Below, in pieces: positions 52,177-61,550 of a DNA stretch of 64,000 nucleotides. The stretch covers positions 124,001-188,000 of the forward strand of contig CAAEKO010000002.1 in NCBI GenBank assembly GCA_900756545.1. The letters are read 5' to 3'. How positions within the stretch are numbered: the stretch's first letter is position 1; the number at the start of each line of letters is the position of its first letter. This stretch comes from Clostridia bacterium (GTDB lineage: Bacteria; Bacillota; Clostridia; UBA1381). A program made the position numbers and the translations under genes. Under the pieces are notes generated by a model, which had not been told where the DNA came from, searched no databases, and worked only from the letters and a program-made list of their open reading frames with translations.

Positions 52177-55100
52177 ATGAAAAAGAAAATAACATGTATG
52201 CTGTTAGCGGCGTCGATGGCGTTAACATATACAGGTTTTGCCTATGCGGAAGAATTCATACAGGCAGCTCCGTCCGCAGGAGAAGAACAGGCCGTGCAGC
52301 TGACTGAGATTTCTGCCTCTGATTTAGAGGCGAAGGCCGGCGAGATCATTACGGTGCCGGTTATGGTTGCCAACAATAAGGGCTTTACAGATATACAGCT
52401 TACCATGCAGTATGACGCCAACATATTAGAGCCGGTGAGCGGTTCTCTGGCAAACGGCGATATTTTGCAGGCAGTATCAGAGAGCAGTGGAGTGGTCCTT
52501 ACGGCACAGAGTATAGAACTTTTGGGCTCCGCAGCACAGACCGTAACGGAAAACGGAAAGCTGTTTTCATACCAGTTTAAAGTTAAGGACAGCGTTACCG
52601 GATTTACGCGGAGTACTATACATATTATCGTCAACCGGCTGGAGAACAGGACTGCGGATGCAGTTGCGCAGAATGTGCAGAATAATGCCAAGGGAAGCAA
52701 TCTGCTGATCAACAAAGATGTTGTGACGCCGGTTAGAATTACCATGCCAAATCAGACATTTACTTATGATAACACACCGCACAAAGTCATTGCTTCAGTA
52801 GACCCGGCTGTAGAATATAAGACCACATATAATGGGAAAGAGGAGCTGCCAGTAGAGGCTGGTGAATACACCGTAGAGGCTGTAGTAACCGAGGAAGGAT
52901 ACACGGGCAGCGCTGCGGCTAAGCTTACGATTGAGCCGGCCAGTATTGCAGTGAAAGCCAATGACATTTCCAAAGGCGTAGGCAGTAAAGATCCGGATCT
53001 GACCTATCAGATAACCGGCGGTTCGTTCTTTAATGAGGCTGATGATGGAATTACCGGCGAGCTGGCAAGAGAAGCAGGCGAAGGAAAGGGTACATATCAA
53101 ATCCGGCAAGGGACATTGTCGGCTGGAGACAATTATAAAATAGATTTTACCCCGGGAACGCTGACAATTGAGGAAAAGAAAGAACAGTCAGTTACCGTTG
53201 CTGATTTTCCGGCAAAGACATATGGTGACGACGGTTTCCAATTAGATGTTACATATGATACGGAATCTGGCCTGACCAGCGCTGCATTTGTTTCCACGAA
53301 TCCATCGGTAGCGACTGTTGACGCGGCAGGAAATGTCGTTATCACAGGCGCGGGCACAACAGATATTATTACGACTGTTGCAGGTGATTCATCCTATGCG
53401 GATGCTGTTATAAAGAAGACGCTGACTGTGCAAAAAAAGGCCTTGAAGGCTGTTGTAAACACGGCGCCGATTCCTTATGGAGAAGCCAACGCCAATACCA
53501 TCGTGGCGTATACAGGCGATAATGGAATCGGATTTGTAAACGGAGATACCGCCGCGTCCTTTCAGTCACCGTTACAGATCAGCGGTATTGAAGAATACAA
53601 CGCGGGTACATATAATGTGACCCTGAGCGGGATTGAATCTAATAATTATGATGTTACCTACCAAAATGGTACAGTTACAATTACTCAGCGGGATATTACG
53701 CTGACCCATTTAAATGTATTTGATAAAACCCCTGACGAAACAGCTGCAGCGCAGGTTAATTTCTCCACAGCCGTCTTGGACGGCGCAATTGCGGGGGATG
53801 ATGTTAAACTGAACGAGTCTGGTATAATAGCAACATTCGCGCAAATGACAGTGGGGGAGAATATTGCAGTTGCAATCACAGGTTTATCTCTGGCCGGAAA
53901 GGATGCAGGAAATTACAATTTAAAAAATCCAACCTTTGAAACTACAGCGAATATCCGCGAAAGTATCACGGCGGCGGATGTGGCAAGACAAATTACAACT
54001 GTTCCTGCATTACAGAAAAACATGACAAAAATAACAATGCCAACCGTACCGTCTGGTTTCTCAGTCGCGTTAAAGAGCTCCGATCGGGAGGATGTTATTG
54101 CGTTGGATGGTACGATCAAGGCTGTCCAGCAAGACACGCCGGTAGCCCTGGTATTTACAGTAACCAACAATGCCAATGCGGCGGATACAGGCGATACACA
54201 AACCATGCAGGTTACAGTTTACAAATCGGATACGGTAACGATCACGGTTGAATCCGAAAACGAGGGATACGGTACAGTTGAAGGCGGCGGCATATATATG
54301 GTAAATGAAGAAGTTACCGTAATTGCTACGCCCAAAGGAAGTTATCGGTTTAGGGAATGGGAGGCCGATGGCGAGTCAGAATCTCTGGATGCGGAATATA
54401 CTTTTACAGCAACAAAGGATATGGTTTTGACAGCGAAGTTCCGCAGTGTTTCCGGCGGCAGCCTGAATTATAATACAACCTCGAAAGTACAGGCTAACAT
54501 TTCTTCGGGAACAATCATAGCCGGTACGGAAATAAAATTATCGACATCCACATCCGGTGCGACGATCTATTATACGACGAACAATAAAACACCTACATCT
54601 TCCAGTACAAAATATACAGGCCCGATTGAGGTCACAGAAGATATGACAATCAAGGCTATTGCTGTAAAATCCGGAAAAACAAGCCCGATTGCATCCTTCT
54701 ATTACACTGTGCGCGCGGCAAAAGCGCAGGAAAAAACAAACGCGTCTTCAATCAAGTATATGAAAGCATACAGTGAAGACAGGTTCATGCCGGATAAAGC
54801 AGCGACACGGTTTGATGTACTGGAGGCTCTGGATATGCTATATGATGTAGAAGAAGGCACGACAGAAAAAGAATTCTCTGATTTGAGCGGCACTGACGCT
54901 GAATTGGTCAATAAATTTGCAAGTGTAGGTATTATCAGTGGATATGCAAACGGTACTTTCGGGGGTGACCGCAATATTACCCGTGCAGAATTTATGACGA
55001 TACTTATGAAGCTTTTGGACTACGAAGAAGATGAAAAAGCCAGATCTGGTTTCACCGATATTGATAATCATTGGGCCAAAACAATAATCAATTCCTTTGC

Positions 55101-55290
55101 AAAGGCTGGATACGTTTCAGGTTATCCGGATGGCACATTCCGTCCGGACGATAAAGTAACTCGTGCTGAGGTCGTATCTGTTTTGAACCGGATTGTCGGC
55201 ACAAAATCTGCTGCCGCATCACAGCGTTACAGCGATTTGCCAGCAAGCCATTGGGCTTTTGGACAGATCATGGCAGTTGTATATTATTAA
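52177..55290 (+). CDS. Large SLH surface protein with cohesin-like and MBG/Ig-like domains
   Basis: A 1,037-residue exported protein. It has a signal peptide (1-24, ending AYAEE), then a cohesin-like domain about 40-175 (LEAKAGEIITVPVMVANN, LTMQYDANILEP). MBG/YDG-type repeats follow to about 690 (FTYDNTPHKVIASVDPAVEY, YNAGTYNVTLSGIESNNYDV), then a bacterial Ig/InlB-type repeat about 700-760 (GYGTVEGGGIYMVNEEVTV) and a chitobiase C-terminal-like domain about 770-845 (ATIYYTTNNKTPTSSSTKYTG). The last 190 residues hold SLH motifs (ISGYANGTFGGDRNITRAEF, VSGYPDGTFRPDDKVTRAEV). Together these suggest a wall-anchored adhesin or scaffold. No dockerin is seen in the window. GGAGGG precedes the ATG. 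Confidence 0.87.
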   Translation: MKKKITCMLLAASMALTYTGFAYAEEFIQAAPSAGEEQAVQLTEISASDLEAKAGEIITVPVMVANNKGFTDIQLTMQYDANILEPVSGSLANGDILQAVSESSGVVLTAQSIELLGSAAQTVTENGKLFSYQFKVKDSVTGFTRSTIHIIVNRLENRTADAVAQNVQNNAKGSNLLINKDVVTPVRITMPNQTFTYDNTPHKVIASVDPAVEYKTTYNGKEELPVEAGEYTVEAVVTEEGYTGSAAAKLTIEPASIAVKANDISKGVGSKDPDLTYQITGGSFFNEADDGITGELAREAGEGKGTYQIRQGTLSAGDNYKIDFTPGTLTIEEKKEQSVTVADFPAKTYGDDGFQLDVTYDTESGLTSAAFVSTNPSVATVDAAGNVVITGAGTTDIITTVAGDSSYADAVIKKTLTVQKKALKAVVNTAPIPYGEANANTIVAYTGDNGIGFVNGDTAASFQSPLQISGIEEYNAGTYNVTLSGIESNNYDVTYQNGTVTITQRDITLTHLNVFDKTPDETAAAQVNFSTAVLDGAIAGDDVKLNESGIIATFAQMTVGENIAVAITGLSLAGKDAGNYNLKNPTFETTANIRESITAADVARQITTVPALQKNMTKITMPTVPSGFSVALKSSDREDVIALDGTIKAVQQDTPVALVFTVTNNANAADTGDTQTMQVTVYKSDTVTITVESENEGYGTVEGGGIYMVNEEVTVIATPKGSYRFREWEADGESESLDAEYTFTATKDMVLTAKFRSVSGGSLNYNTTSKVQANISSGTIIAGTEIKLSTSTSGATIYYTTNNKTPTSSSTKYTGPIEVTEDMTIKAIAVKSGKTSPIASFYYTVRAAKAQEKTNASSIKYMKAYSEDRFMPDKAATRFDVLEALDMLYDVEEGTTEKEFSDLSGTDAELVNKFASVGIISGYANGTFGGDRNITRAEFMTILMKLLDYEEDEKARSGFTDIDNHWAKTIINSFAKAGYVSGYPDGTFRPDDKVTRAEVVSVLNRIVGTKSAAASQRYSDLPASHWAFGQIMAVVYY

Positions 55291-55342
55291 TATCCTATTA
55301 GGAAACAAAGACAGGAAGCTGTTTTTGATTTCATAAACGTGC

Positions 55343-55361
55343 CTGCCATGCACGCTGGCAG
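55343..55361. repeat. Intergenic inverted repeat
   Basis: CTGCCA (55343-55348) and TGGCAG (55356-55361) form a 6-bp stem with a 7-base loop, upstream of the terminator. No function is evident. Confidence 0.4.
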
Positions 55362-55388
55362 ACATGGGTTATCCCCTAAAATTGAAAA

Positions 55389-55413
55389 GGCTCTCCAAAA
55401 GGAGAGTCTTTTT
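55389..55413 (+). terminator. Terminator of the cohesin-like/SLH gene
   Basis: GGCTCTCC (55389-55396) pairs with GGAGAGTC (55401-55408) with one wobble, followed by a T-run. Confidence 0.88.
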
Positions 55414-55477
55414 ATATTAAAAATATTAATGGAAAAGAAACGCATAGTGTTATCTTGTACTATCGAAATATAATTAC

Positions 55478-56251
55478 CTATTCCCGTTTGTAAATACGCT
55501 CCAAGGAAAGTGCCTTTCCAGTTTCGGAATCAATGTCAAATATACAGCCGCAAAGCTGGCCTGCACCGGTTGCGATCTCAAATTTCTGTGGCATCCCAGT
55601 GGTGAACCGACGGATAATAGAGTTTTTTTCCACGCCCAAGACAGAGTATATAGGGCCAGTCATTCCCAAGTCGGTAATATATCCGGTTCCGCCGGGAAGA
55701 ATTGTTTCGTCCGCAGTCTGAACATGCGTATGTGTACCGAATACACCGGATACCTTGCCGTCCAGATAATATCCCATTGCAATTTTTTCACTTGTGGCTT
55801 CAGCGTGAAAGTCCACGAGAATAACATTTGTTTTATCCCTTAATCTTTCAATTTCCCGGTCAACAGCTTGGAACGGGCACTCAGCCGGTTGCATATAGGT
55901 ACGCCCGATCAAATTGATTACACCGACAGTCAAGCCGTTTTCCAGGTATAACAGCATGCTGCCGGCGCCGGGAGCACGGGAGCTAAGATTGGCAGGTCGA
56001 ATAACATCTGTGTTGTATTTGAGAACATTTAAAATATCCGGACAGCCCCACACGTGGTTCCCCATAGTAAAGCCATGGATACCACTGCGTTTCAGCTCGT
56101 CATAGACCGGTTTGGACATTCCGCGGCCGTGGGCGGCATTTTCTCCGTTGGCGATAATACAGTCAAATTTTCTGCCGTTGCGGTCGAGATACTCTAAAAC
56201 CATATCCCGGCCAACCCGGCCCATAATATCGCCTATACATAAAATTTTCAT
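55478..56251 (-). CDS. ymdB: Metallophosphoesterase YmdB (TIGR00282 family)
   Basis: A 257-residue phosphodiesterase. Metal-binding motifs are seen in order: ILCIGDIMGRVGRD, ANGENAAHGRG, MGNHVWG, LVDFHAEATSEK and GTHTHVQTAD. YmdB hydrolyses 2',3'-cyclic nucleotides and in Bacillus affects RNase Y activity, biofilm and sporulation decisions. It lies directly downstream of rny on the same strand, the conserved order. AGAAAGG precedes the ATG. A perfect 30-bp palindrome separates it from rny, so the two may be only partly co-transcribed. Confidence 0.95.
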   Translation of the reverse strand: MKILCIGDIMGRVGRDMVLEYLDRNGRKFDCIIANGENAAHGRGMSKPVYDELKRSGIHGFTMGNHVWGCPDILNVLKYNTDVIRPANLSSRAPGAGSMLLYLENGLTVGVINLIGRTYMQPAECPFQAVDREIERLRDKTNVILVDFHAEATSEKIAMGYYLDGKVSGVFGTHTHVQTADETILPGGTGYITDLGMTGPIYSVLGVEKNSIIRRFTTGMPQKFEIATGAGQLCGCIFDIDSETGKALSLERIYKRE

Positions 56252-56270
56252 AGATAAAAAACCTTTCTAA

Positions 56271-56284
56271 GGGGCAGCTGCCCC
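56271..56284. repeat. Perfect 14-bp palindrome before ymdB
   Basis: GGGGCAGCTGCCCC is fully self-complementary and lies about 20 bases upstream of the ymdB start on the minus strand, near the ribosome site. It could be an operator or fold in the leader. Confidence 0.5.
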
Positions 56285-56320
56285 GTTCCATCCTTTTGAA
56301 TGAAATATTTCGACTTACGA

Positions 56321-56350
56321 AAAACAGCGGATTTTAAAATCCGCTGTTTT
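56321..56350 (-). terminator. Rny terminator, perfect 30-bp palindrome
   Basis: AAAACAGCGGATTTT (56321-56335) is followed at once by its exact reverse complement (56336-56350). In RNA it gives a strong hairpin with a T-run, lying 4 bases after the rny stop on the minus strand. Confidence 0.88.
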
Positions 56351-56354
56351 GAAA

Positions 56355-57920
56355 TTATTTTGCAAAATCAATCGCCCGGGTTTCCCGAATCAGGCTAACC
56401 TTGATTTGTCCAGGATACTCCAGTTCGCTTTCAATACGTTTTACAATATCTCTTGCGATCAGAACCATGCCCGCGTCATCAACCATATCCGGTTTGATCA
56501 TGATCCGAATTTCACGCCCGGCCTGGATTGCATAGGATTTATCTACGCCATCAAAATCATTGGCAATTTCCTCCAGCTTTTGCAAACGCTTAATATAAGT
56601 TTCCAGATTTTCGCGCCGTGCCCCCGGCCTTGCGGCGGAGATGGCGTCAGCAGCCTGAACAAGCTGCGCAACAACAGTTTCCGCGTCAATATCACCGTGA
56701 TGTGCCATAATCGCGTGAATGACGTCTTTACTTTCCCTGTATTTTTTCGCAATATCAGCCCCGATGGTAATGTGTGAGCCTTCTACTTCGTGATCGACAG
56801 CCTTCCCGATGTCATGCAAAAGACCTGCACGCCGGGCCAGCGCCACGTCCACGCCCAACTCGCCGGCCATAACGCCAGCTAAGTGAGACACTTCTATGGA
56901 GTGCTTCAAAACATTTTGCCCATAACTTGTCCGGAATTTCAGCTTACCTAAAAGTTTAATCAATTCTGGATGTAAACCATGTACGCAGGTTTCAAATGTG
57001 GCAGCTTCACCTTCTTGTTTAATGGTTGCTTCTACCTCGCGTTGGGCTTTTGCCACGGTTTCTTCGATGCGTGCCGGATGGATACGTCCGTCCACGATCA
57101 GTTTTTCTAACGCGACCCGGGCTACTTCGCGGCGGATCGGATCAAAACTCGACAAGATGACCGCCTCCGGGGTATCGTCAATAATAAAGTCAACACCAGT
57201 TAGTGTTTCAAGCGTACGGATGTTACGTCCCTCACGGCCTATAATCCGCCCCTTCATTTCGTCAGACGGAAGAGATACCACGGAAACCGTGGTTTCCGCC
57301 ACATGGTCTGCCGCTACCTTTTGAATAGACATTGCTACAATGTTCCGGGCATTTTTTTCGGCATTTTCCTTTGCCTGCTGCTCAATTTCTTTAACCATAA
57401 TTGCGGCCTCGTGCCGGGTCTGGCTCTCAATATCCTTTAACAAGGCCTGTTTTGCTTCGTCTCTTGTCATTCCGGAAATTTTCTCCAGCCCCTCAATTTG
57501 CTGCTGTTTTATTTCAGCAATTTCGGCCTCTTTTTCTTCTAAATTCTTTAGCTTTTGGTTCAAGGTTTGATCCTTTTTCTCCAAAGCCTCAGTCTTTTTG
57601 TCCAGATTTTCTTCTTTTTGATTAATTCTGCGTTCCTGTCCGGACAATTCCCGACGGCGTTCTTTGATTTCCGCCTCGGCGGCAGCACGCAGTTTTTGAT
57701 TCTCTTCTTTAGCTTCCAGCATCAGCTCGCGTTTTTTAGACTTGGCATTTTTCTCCGCTTCCGCCAAAATATCCTTTGCTTTTTCTTCTGCGGAACCAAT
57801 CTCCGCTTCAGCGATTTTCTTTCTATATGAGATACCGCCTTTAAAAGAGACGATATTCAGCAACGCAAACACTATCACTGCTATGATAAGTATGATGTCT
57901 AAAAGGTCTATTTCAATCAC
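56355..57920 (-). CDS. rny: Ribonuclease Y
   Basis: A 521-residue endoribonuclease that starts mRNA decay at the membrane. An N-terminal helix ([21 protein letters not shown]), a long coiled coil (about 30-200, rich in K/E), a KH domain ([21 protein letters not shown]) and an HD domain ([17 protein letters not shown]) give the standard layout and length. It reads from a GTG at 57920 preceded only by a G-run (GGGG) that touches the start codon, so the start is weakly supported, but any later start would cut the membrane helix. A strong promoter lies about 130 bases upstream. ymdB follows. Confidence 0.96.
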   Translation of the reverse strand: MIEIDLLDIILIIAVIVFALLNIVSFKGGISYRKKIAEAEIGSAEEKAKDILAEAEKNAKSKKRELMLEAKEENQKLRAAAEAEIKERRRELSGQERRINQKEENLDKKTEALEKKDQTLNQKLKNLEEKEAEIAEIKQQQIEGLEKISGMTRDEAKQALLKDIESQTRHEAAIMVKEIEQQAKENAEKNARNIVAMSIQKVAADHVAETTVSVVSLPSDEMKGRIIGREGRNIRTLETLTGVDFIIDDTPEAVILSSFDPIRREVARVALEKLIVDGRIHPARIEETVAKAQREVEATIKQEGEAATFETCVHGLHPELIKLLGKLKFRTSYGQNVLKHSIEVSHLAGVMAGELGVDVALARRAGLLHDIGKAVDHEVEGSHITIGADIAKKYRESKDVIHAIMAHHGDIDAETVVAQLVQAADAISAARPGARRENLETYIKRLQKLEEIANDFDGVDKSYAIQAGREIRIMIKPDMVDDAGMVLIARDIVKRIESELEYPGQIKVSLIRETRAIDFAK

Positions 57921-58051
57921 CCCCAGTAAAATTTTTGATTAAAAAACAATAAATCGGGGGATGCTGAATATGAAATTATATATTATAACATATTAATCCC
58001 GATATAAAGCACACCCAGATTAATAGTTTAAAGAATTAAGCATGTAATAAT

Positions 58052-58080
58052 ATTTTATACCATTTTAGCCTTTGTGTCAA
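58052..58080 (-). promoter_or_regulatory. Promoter for rny
   Basis: On the minus strand: TTGACA (58080-58075), 17-base spacer, TAAAAT (58057-58052), the same form as the promoters at 630 and 47381. Confidence 0.85.
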
Positions 58081-58204
58081 GAAAATTTTTAGAAAGCATA
58101 TGAATTTATGTGAAAATTCTGGAAAAATAAAATAATGGGCAGGAAAATAGTTAAATTTATATAAAATGCATAAAAAAAGTCGATCAATTTATGTATTGGC
58201 AGTA

Positions 58205-58233
58205 TTTACTGAACAAAAAAAATGTGATATAAT
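58205..58233 (+). promoter_or_regulatory. Promoter for glgB
   Basis: TTTACT (58205-58210), 17-base spacer, TATAAT (58228-58233) with an extended -10 TGA just before it. Confidence 0.7.
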
Positions 58234-58274
58234 GACAATACAAAAAATGGACTAGCAATTAAGGAGGCGGCTTC

Positions 58275-60194
58275 ATGGGGGTAGAAAACAAAAATGAATG
58301 GGCCGGGATCAGTGAATTTCAGCTATATTTGTTTGACGAGGGGACGAATTTTCAGGCATATAACATATTCGGACCGCATAAAATAGATAACGGGTGGAGG
58401 TTTGCCGTTTGGGCGCCCAACGCGGAAAAGGTGGCCCTGACAGGTGATTTTAATAATTGGAATGCAAAAAAGGATCTTCTCACAAAGATTGGAACGACGG
58501 GCGTATGGTACGGCGTATTTTCCGATATTCCGGAGGGCAGTGCGTACAAGTATGCTGTCACGGCAAAAAACGGCCGTACGGTTTTGAAGGCCGATCCTTT
58601 TGCCTTTTATTCGGAACTGCGTCCCAATACGGCGTCAATTGTTCAGAATATTGCAGGATACAAATGGAAAGATAAAAAATGGATAACATACCGGGAGAAA
58701 ACCGCGCCTTATGACAAACCCATGAATATTTATGAGGTGCATGCGGGAAGCTGGCGAATTCATGAGGACGGGACATTTTATAACTACCGTGAACTGGCAG
58801 ACAGTTTGGTTCCATATGTGCAGGATATGGGTTATACCCATATTGAGCTGATGCCCCTGACGGAATATCCTTTTGACGGTTCCTGGGGCTATCAGGTTAC
58901 GGGCTTTTTTTCGCCTACTGCGCGGTATGGAACGCCAGAGGATCTAATGTATTTTGTGGACAAGTGCCACGAGGCGGGTATTGGTGTGATTATGGACTGG
59001 GTTCCGGCGCATTTTCCAAAGGATGCACACGGCCTGTATATGTTTGACGGGACGCCAACCTATGAGTATGCAGATTCACGTATGGGAGAACACAAGGACT
59101 GGGGAACAATGGTATTTGACTATTCCAAAAGCGAGGTTGTGTCCTTCCTGATGTCTTCGGCGTATTTTTGGGCGGAGCAGTATCATGTGGATGGTCTGCG
59201 GGTAGACGCAGTGTCGTCAATGCTATATCGGGATTACAGCCGCCGAAACGGGGAATGGCTTCCTAACATTTATGGCGGCAATCAGAATCTGGAGGCCATT
59301 GATTTTCTGCGCAGGCTGAACACAGTAATGTTTTCAAATTTCCCCAATATTTTGATGGTTGCAGAAGAATCCACCTCCTGGGGACTTGTAACAGGCCGTG
59401 TTGAAGATGGCGGGCTGGGCTTTAACTATAAGTGGAATATGGGTTGGATGAACGATACACTGCGGTACATCTCTATGGATCCGTATTTTCGTAAGCCCAA
59501 CCATAACCTGCTGACATTTCTAATGTTTTACGCTTATTCCGAGAATTTCATACTTCCCTTGTCCCATGACGAGGTCGTACATGGGAAACGTTCACTTTTA
59601 GATAAGATGTTTGGCAGCTATGCGGAAAAATTCAGTGCTTATAAAGCGCTTTTAGCATATTATATTTCCCTGCCCGGAAAAAAACTTTTATTTATGGGTG
59701 GAGAAATCGGCCAGTTCACGGAGTGGAAGTTTGATGGCGAGATAGAATGGGACTTGCTATCTTATGACACCCATCGGGAACTGAATCAATTCGTCCGGGA
59801 ACTGAACCATTTCTATCTTGAAAACAAACCCTTCTGGGAAATTGACCAGAGCTGGGAGGGCTATCAGTGGATTAATGATAAGGACGGTGAGAACTCTGTG
59901 CTGTCCTATCTGCGGCAGGGCCGGCGCAAAAGTGATTATATTATCGTTTGCGTGAATTTTACGCCGGTAAAACGGGAAAAATACCAACTGGGCGTTCCCT
60001 CTGCAGGTGAATATGAGATAATTATGAACACGGATTGGAAAAAGTATGGCGGACAGTGCCGGAGAATTTCCAGAACTCTCAAAGCGGAGAAAAAGAGTGT
60101 ATTGGAAATGCCATATTCTATTAAAATTGACTTGCAGGGTTTATCAGCCGTGTATCTCCGCAAAAAGAAAAAAGAACGAAAAGCGCAAAAATAA
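58275..60194 (+). CDS. glgB: 1,4-alpha-glucan branching enzyme
   Basis: A 639-residue GH13 enzyme that makes the alpha-1,6 branches of glycogen. The CBM48 domain (FAVWAPNAEKVALTGDFNNWN) is followed by the amylase barrel and a C-terminal beta domain. Catalytic residues are visible: D311 in DGLRVDAVSSM (nucleophile), E364 in MVAEEST (acid/base) and D432 in LPLSHDEVVHGK. Length and motifs are normal for the short branching enzymes of Firmicutes. AAGGAGG is well placed before the ATG. It heads the glgB-glgC-glgD-glgA cluster, with a GC-rich hairpin before glgC. Confidence 0.97.
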   Translation: MGVENKNEWAGISEFQLYLFDEGTNFQAYNIFGPHKIDNGWRFAVWAPNAEKVALTGDFNNWNAKKDLLTKIGTTGVWYGVFSDIPEGSAYKYAVTAKNGRTVLKADPFAFYSELRPNTASIVQNIAGYKWKDKKWITYREKTAPYDKPMNIYEVHAGSWRIHEDGTFYNYRELADSLVPYVQDMGYTHIELMPLTEYPFDGSWGYQVTGFFSPTARYGTPEDLMYFVDKCHEAGIGVIMDWVPAHFPKDAHGLYMFDGTPTYEYADSRMGEHKDWGTMVFDYSKSEVVSFLMSSAYFWAEQYHVDGLRVDAVSSMLYRDYSRRNGEWLPNIYGGNQNLEAIDFLRRLNTVMFSNFPNILMVAEESTSWGLVTGRVEDGGLGFNYKWNMGWMNDTLRYISMDPYFRKPNHNLLTFLMFYAYSENFILPLSHDEVVHGKRSLLDKMFGSYAEKFSAYKALLAYYISLPGKKLLFMGGEIGQFTEWKFDGEIEWDLLSYDTHRELNQFVRELNHFYLENKPFWEIDQSWEGYQWINDKDGENSVLSYLRQGRRKSDYIIVCVNFTPVKREKYQLGVPSAGEYEIIMNTDWKKYGGQCRRISRTLKAEKKSVLEMPYSIKIDLQGLSAVYLRKKKKERKAQK

Positions 60195-60246
60195 AGGTTT
60201 AACCTGTGCTTAGCGAAAAAATTTTGTTATATGATTCGAAACACAG

Positions 60247-60294
60247 CCCGGGCCCCGTCTTAAAACCTGCATAACGGGGTGCCGCCGGGTTTTA
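60247..60294 (+). terminator. GC-rich hairpin between glgB and glgC (terminator or attenuator)
   Basis: CCCGG (60247-60251) pairs with CCGGG (60285-60289) and CCCCGT (60253-60258) pairs with ACGGGG (60274-60279), followed by TTTTAT. No obvious promoter lies between it and glgC, so partial read-through, as in attenuation, is likely. Confidence 0.6.
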
Positions 60295-60325
60295 TCAAAC
60301 AGCAGGAGAAAGGTTATGGACGTTT

Positions 60326-61531
60326 ATGATTTCAAAAGACTGTGTAGCAATGATATTGGCAGGGGGACAGGGCAGCCGTCTGGGAGCTTTGACAAAAAAG
60401 GTAGCGAAGCCTGCCGTTGCCTTTGGCGGGAAATATCGGATCATTGATTTTCCGCTGTCTAACTGTGTTCATTCAGGAATTGATACGGTAGGCGTACTAA
60501 CGCAATACCAACCATTAGAGCTGAATACATACATCGGTAACGGGAATCCATGGGACCTGGACAGGAACCATGGCGGAGCCTATGTATTGCCCCCGTATCA
60601 GAGTGCGGAAGCCGGTCAATGGTATAGAGGTACAGCCGACGCGATTTATCAGAATTTTGCGTTTCTGGAGAATTTCAACCCGGGGAATGTATTGATTTTA
60701 TCCGGCGACCACATTTATAAAATGCATTATGGCGATATGCTTAAGGTTCATGAGGAGTCCGGTGCGGCAGTGACGATTGCGGTCATGCCTGTGCCGTGGG
60801 ATGAGGCCAGCCGGTTCGGAATCATGAATGTGGACGATGATGGCAGAATCACTGAGTTTGAAGAAAAACCGAAAGCGCCCAAAAGTAATCTGGCGTCAAT
60901 GGGGATATACATTTTTAACTATGAAAAACTGAAACATTATTTGACAGAGGACGAAAAAGACCCGGCTTCCTCCAATGACTTTGGAAAAAATATTATTCCA
61001 AAGATGCTGGAAAGCGGCGAGAAGATGGTAAGCTGGCGGTTTGAAGGCTACTGGAAGGACGTTGGTACAATTTACAGCCTATGGGAGGCAAACATGGATC
61101 TAATTGACACGCCGCCGAAATTTGATATTAGCGACAGAAAATGGAGCATATACTCCAGAAACCAGGCCCTGGAACCGCAGTATATCGGTGCGCATGCCAA
61201 GATGTCAAATAGTTGTGTCACTGAGGGATGCGTTATTGATGGTACAGTAAACCATTCTGTAATTTTTGGGGATGTTACAATTGAGGAAGGCGCTGTAATA
61301 GAAGACTCTGTTATCATGCAGGGTGCGAAAATCGGAAAGAACACCTATATCAAACGGTCGATCATTGGCGTGGGCGTGACGGTGGAAGAAAACTGCCGGG
61401 TCGGACTGGATGAGCTAGAAGACAATCCTTATGCATCGTCAATGTGTACCCACGGGGTTGTCTTAGTAGAAGGCGGCGTCACACTTTCAGAGGGAAGCGT
61501 AATAGCCCGCGGCTCTATGGTTGAAGGATGA
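60326..61531 (+). CDS. glgC: Glucose-1-phosphate adenylyltransferase, catalytic subunit
   Basis: A 401-residue enzyme that forms ADP-glucose for glycogen synthesis. The nucleotide-binding loop [24 protein letters not shown] is intact (in parts: [16 protein letters not shown]). [28 protein letters not shown] and [16 protein letters not shown] also match active GlgC. The C-terminal left-handed beta-helix carries hexapeptide repeats ([20 protein letters not shown] in parts). The ATG at 60326 gives the family N-terminus, though AAAGG (60310-60313 region) is about 12 bases away. An out-of-frame ATG at 60316 is closer to it. glgD follows after 19 bases. Confidence 0.96.
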   Translation: MISKDCVAMILAGGQGSRLGALTKKVAKPAVAFGGKYRIIDFPLSNCVHSGIDTVGVLTQYQPLELNTYIGNGNPWDLDRNHGGAYVLPPYQSAEAGQWYRGTADAIYQNFAFLENFNPGNVLILSGDHIYKMHYGDMLKVHEESGAAVTIAVMPVPWDEASRFGIMNVDDDGRITEFEEKPKAPKSNLASMGIYIFNYEKLKHYLTEDEKDPASSNDFGKNIIPKMLESGEKMVSWRFEGYWKDVGTIYSLWEANMDLIDTPPKFDISDRKWSIYSRNQALEPQYIGAHAKMSNSCVTEGCVIDGTVNHSVIFGDVTIEEGAVIEDSVIMQGAKIGKNTYIKRSIIGVGVTVEENCRVGLDELEDNPYASSMCTHGVVLVEGGVTLSEGSVIARGSMVEG

Positions 61532-61550
61532 TAAAAGGAGAGAATGTAAC

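Larger units (their letters stand above)
57921..58274. other. A+T-rich divergent intergenic region between rny and glgB
   Basis: No coding frame is convincing. It holds a minus-strand promoter for rny at 58052-58080, a plus-strand promoter for glgB at 58205-58233 and the glgB ribosome site AAGGAGG at 58261-58267. The stretch 58081-58200 is A+T-rich with no recognised element. Confidence 0.7.

Noticed and set aside
55444..55464. ATAGTGT and ACTATC near 55444 resemble the inverted repeat at 80-105.
   Set aside because: Arm spacing differs (15 versus 17 bases start to start) and the right arm is shorter; likely chance.
60316..60447. A short frame from the ATG at 60316.
   Set aside because: About 43 codons, out of frame with glgC and without any protein-like feature; kept only as a decoy-start note.
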